10,976 nt of DNA from Pleurotus ostreatus/Saccharomyces cerevisiae fusant. Its lineage: Eukaryota > Opisthokonta. Where the stretch lies: NCBI GenBank assembly GCA_024196135.1, contig JAMQCK010001189.1:1-10976 (forward strand). The letters run 5' to 3'. The position numbers and the translations under genes are program-made. This document shows positions 8,271 to 10,976 of the stretch, in pieces; position 1 is the first letter of the stretch, and each line of letters starts with the position of its first letter. The notes beneath the pieces were generated by a model. That model made no database searches. It saw only the letters and a list, made by a program, of their open reading frames with translations, and had not been told where the DNA came from.

Positions 8271-8805
8271 GCTGGCGGAGGAGGCGCGTATATATCGTCG
8301 AAGTCGCGCTCGCTAAGGGTATGGAAGTTGCCGTCAAGGTTCTTGTATATTCCTCAGGTGATGCTCGAGGGTGATCGACGAGGAGGGTGAAATTCCCGTG
8401 CGCGGTGGCGAGAGAGGGAAGCAAGAGAACAATGGACGCGCTCCCACGTGGGCCGCGCACTTCGGCTGGCACCTTTCCCCGATCAGAGGTTTCTGCTGCC
8501 GTGAACAAGCCGTGGCTGGCTTCAGGTTGGTTACAGATCTCTCAACTGCCTTGAAGGTAATTCTACTCGTACCTGTTACCCGTACTTCCTCTACCTCGCA
8601 ACTCGCCCTCGATCATGAAATCGCACAGCGTAAGACAGCACGTAGCAAACTAGAAATACAGTAACGACAGCACGGACGGTTGAATGTCCGCATGTAAAGC
8701 ATGTACAAGTGATCGTTGAATCTTCGCCAAGACCGATGCCGCTATATCCTTCCCTCTATCCCACTTGCCTCATGAGAGCTCATAAAAGCCCCTCAATCAG
8801 CCCAT
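8271..8805. other. Gap between genes: SHMT 3' flank and HIRA promoter
   Basis: No gene or RNA recognised. On the minus strand, the last part before the HIRA ATG holds AT-rich motifs that might serve as a weak core promoter: GAATATACAAG (8353-8343) and GATATATACG (about 8299-8289). The SHMT-proximal part should be its 3' UTR. No AATAAA signal was found. Confidence 0.5.
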
Positions 8806-10699
8806 CTAATCCTCATGCAGACCCTCCGGCTTCTTGAGGTTCTTCACATCCACACCCGGGAGCGGCCACTTGGTCGCGAACGCGCGCACCTCCTCGCGCA
8901 GCGCCTTGACCTGCTCGTAGCCGACCTTGCCCTCCTCCTTCTGCGTCGCAACGCGGACGAAGTCGACGAGCTTCTTCGAGCCGGCCTCCTTCTGGAGAGT
9001 GAGCGCGATCTGCACCGCGCGGTGCAGGAACTCCGCGACGACCTTGATGTCCTCCTCGGTCATGTCGCGCGAAGTGAGCGCGGACGTGCCGAGACGGATA
9101 CCACCAGGCGTCTGCGCAGAGGTGTCACCGTTGACAGCGTTCTCTGGAGGGTGGGTCAGCGAGAGTAAAGGATGCCAGAGAAGGCAGACACGTACTGTTG
9201 ATGGTGATCCCCATGAGATCGCAGACCTTCTCGACCTTGCTACCGGTGAGGCCGAGGTGGCGCAAGTCCCAGAGAACAAGGTGGTTGTCGGTGCCATCGG
9301 TCTGGAGCTGATAGCCGTGGGCGACGAGCGCCTCAGCGAGCGCGCGAGCATTCTTGATGACCTGCTTCGCGTACTCCTGGAACTCCGGCTGCGCTGCCTG
9401 GAGAAGGGCAGTCGCAATACCAGCGATGGTCTGCGGACAATGGGTTAACTTCTCACACCCTCGAAGAAGTACGAGTTGCTTACGTTGTTGTGCGGACCAC
9501 CCTGGCAGGCCGGGAAAACGGCGTCGTTGACGCGCTTCTCGAGGTCCTTTGCGTGCTCGAGATCCTTGCGGAAGAAGATGAGACCAGCACGGGGGCCACG
9601 GAGGGTCTTGTGGGTGGTCGTGGTGACGACATCGCAGTACTCGAAGGGGTTGTTGAGCTGCTGCGCCGCGACGAGACCGCTGGTGTGCGCGATGTCGGCC
9701 ATGAGGAAGGCGCCCTCACGCTCGGCAACGGTCTTCAACGCCTTGTAGTCCCAGTCGCGGGGGTAGGCGGAGGCACCGCAGATGATGAGACGCGGCTTGA
9801 AGAGCTTGGCCTGGTTGGAGAGGTTCTCGTAGTCGATGAGCTTAGTCTCGGGGGAGATACCATAGGGGAAGGACTGGAAGTAGATGGACGACGCCGTCAT
9901 CTTTTTCTTGGCAGTCTGAGAGGGAGTGAGCGAGTGAGCTATGGATGAGTAGGACGAGCACGCACGTAGTAGCCGTGCGTCAGATGGCCGCCATCGGGCA
10001 GCCCGAGACCCATGAGGCGGTCCTGGGGCTGGATGAGAGCCGTAAGAGCGGCGAAGCTGTCGATCATGAATAGGAGCTCGGACGACGACTGATGAGTCGC
10101 TTACTTTGCGGTCTGCGGGAGACGTCAGTATGCAACGTTGCGTGTAGAGGACGAGGCAACTCACACTGCCAGAGTACGGCTGGACGTTGACACCCCACTT
10201 GGCCGGGTCAAGGTGGAACGCCTTGAGCGCGCGCTCGCGGCACAGCTGCTCAAGCTCGTCGATGTACTCGTTACCACCGTAGTACCTGTGGTCCGGGAGA
10301 CCCTCAGAGTACTTGTTCGTGAGGATCGAGCCGTTCGCCTCCATCGTCGCGCGACTGGTGAGGTTCTGCAAACCAACACAACACGTTCAGCACACGCTGC
10401 TGCGCACCCCACCCCTTCGCAAAACGCACCTCGGACGCGATGAGCTCCAGCCCAGTGAACTGCCGCCATGTCTCCTTGTCGATGATGTTCTGCACCACCG
10501 GGTCGATCTCCCTCAGCGGTGCATAGAGCATCTTGTTCTGCCATCGGAGTCAATCGCCGCCCCCCTCGCGCATCGCACGACTTTGACTCACAAACTCGGG
10601 CGTCGTGGAGGTGGCCATTTTCCTCAGCGGTGATACGAATGAGCGCCGCGCCGTGTAGATGGGAGTACGAGTCAGAGAGCGGCAGAGCAATCGGTTCAT
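8806..10699 (-). CDS. SHMT: Serine hydroxymethyltransferase, likely dual mitochondrial/cytosolic
   Basis: PLP enzyme that converts serine and tetrahydrofolate to glycine and 5,10-methylene-THF, feeding one-carbon metabolism. Eight minus-strand exons: 10699-10592, 10537-10430, 10365-10165, 10112-10105, 10056-9966, 9915-9484, 9430-9196, 9143-8806 (TAG at 8808-8806); 506 codons, all phases join. Hallmarks: [56 protein letters not shown], and [14 protein letters not shown], with the PLP lysine at K275; then [21 protein letters not shown], and [13 protein letters not shown]. Residues 1-27 are Arg-rich and lack acids ([20 protein letters not shown]...), typical of a mitochondrial presequence. M28 (10618-10616) starts MATSTTPEF and would give a 479-residue cytosolic form. 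Exon 4 is an 8-nt microexon that encodes T140-A141 and part of N142, where most SHMTs have Pro-Ala-Asn. An in-frame ATG at 10825 is disfavoured because the TATA box lies downstream of it. Confidence 0.97.
10105..10112 (-). other. SHMT: 8-nt microexon (exon 4 of SHMT)
   Basis: Minus-strand ACCGCAAA, preceded by CCCGCAG and followed by GTAAGC. It joins ...YSGS (exon 3, phase 0) to exon 5 (CTTCGCCGC) to give [17 protein letters not shown], which matches the SHMT family except Thr for the usual Pro. Flanking introns are 52 nt (10113-10164) and 48 nt (10057-10104). Skipping it would shift the frame. Confidence 0.9.
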
Positions 10700-10976
10700 G
10701 GCAGTTTTGTTGTAAATTTTGGTCGGAGTCGGCCGAGACTTTATAGACAAGGTTTTGGAAATTGCTATTGTACCGGAAACAATGGCCTTATCTGCGGCGT
10801 CCGCGTCGATCCCGATGACTGACACGTACGTCGTGGGCGTGGCCAGCGGGGCCCCGGACAGAACACACGGCGACGGAACCTGCAGGCGCGCTCGAGGACC
10901 GCATGGATTTCGCGGGGATTTAGAGTCCGAGGTTGCCTGGACCCAAAATTACCTTATTTAGTCGCACAAAGACGAA
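10700..10976. other. SHMT upstream region
   Basis: No second gene seen up to the window edge. Besides the TATA box, the minus strand holds AGATAAGG (10796-10789), which fits the HGATAR consensus of fungal GATA factors; with one copy this is weak evidence. The rest is GC-rich without further recognised sites. Confidence 0.5.
10739..10745 (-). promoter_or_regulatory. TATA box of the SHMT gene
   Basis: TATAAAG on the minus strand within GTCTATAAAGTC, 40 nt upstream of the first ATG (10699). With the usual 25-30 nt spacing, transcription would start only about 10-15 nt before that ATG, giving a very short leader (inference). Confidence 0.65.

Noticed and set aside
8815..9948. Plus-strand frames opposite the SHMT exons
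   Set aside because: They are antisense to highly conserved SHMT coding sequence and are low-information Leu/Glu/Val-rich translations.
10700..10825. An upstream in-frame ATG (10825) extending SHMT by 42 residues
   Set aside because: The best TATA box lies within this extension, the extension is not presequence-like, and the ATG at 10699 directly opens a typical mitochondrial presequence.

Overview
The window looks like nuclear DNA of a filamentous basidiomycete fungus, most likely a mushroom-forming Agaricomycete. This is inferred from very dense short spliceosomal introns (mostly 46-60 nt, GT...AG), moderately GC-rich sequence, and the protein families present. I read four protein-coding genes. 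All are on the minus strand, so transcription runs from right to left. I joined the exons by hand from splice signals, reading frame and family conservation.

From right to left: (1) 8806-10699 is an intact serine hydroxymethyltransferase gene, 8 exons and 506 codons. It has a mitochondrial-type presequence, a second in-frame ATG that would give a cytosolic form, and an 8-nt microexon. (2) 4447-8270 is an intact HIRA/Hir1 histone-chaperone gene, 14 exons and 944 codons: a WD40 propeller, a disordered linker and the C-terminal Hira domain. (3) 2661-3891 is a small DUF4336 protein gene, 10 exons and 234 codons, including an 11-nt microexon. Its fold is predicted to be metallo-beta-lactamase-like. 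(4) 1-1319 is the 5' part of a multi-finger C2H2 zinc-finger gene that runs off the left edge. Three of its introns interrupt successive fingers at the same place.

The gaps are: 10700-10976 (SHMT promoter, with a good TATA box), 8271-8805 (SHMT 3' end and HIRA promoter), 3892-4446 (HIRA 3' end and DUF4336 promoter, with a strong imperfect hairpin at 4290-4364), and 1320-2660 (the least understood stretch, with an unusually long open frame, intron-like signals and several short tandem duplications). Intronic minisatellites of 20 bp and 18 bp lie in the zinc-finger gene.

The genes do not form an obvious pathway. One-carbon metabolism (SHMT) and nucleosome assembly (HIRA) are housekeeping functions, and the other two are uncharacterised fungal families. 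I see no CRISPR array, transposon, rRNA, tRNA or biosynthetic cluster. The most interesting points are structural: microexons, a probable dual-targeting start, exon-modular zinc fingers, and the unexplained 1320-2660 interval.
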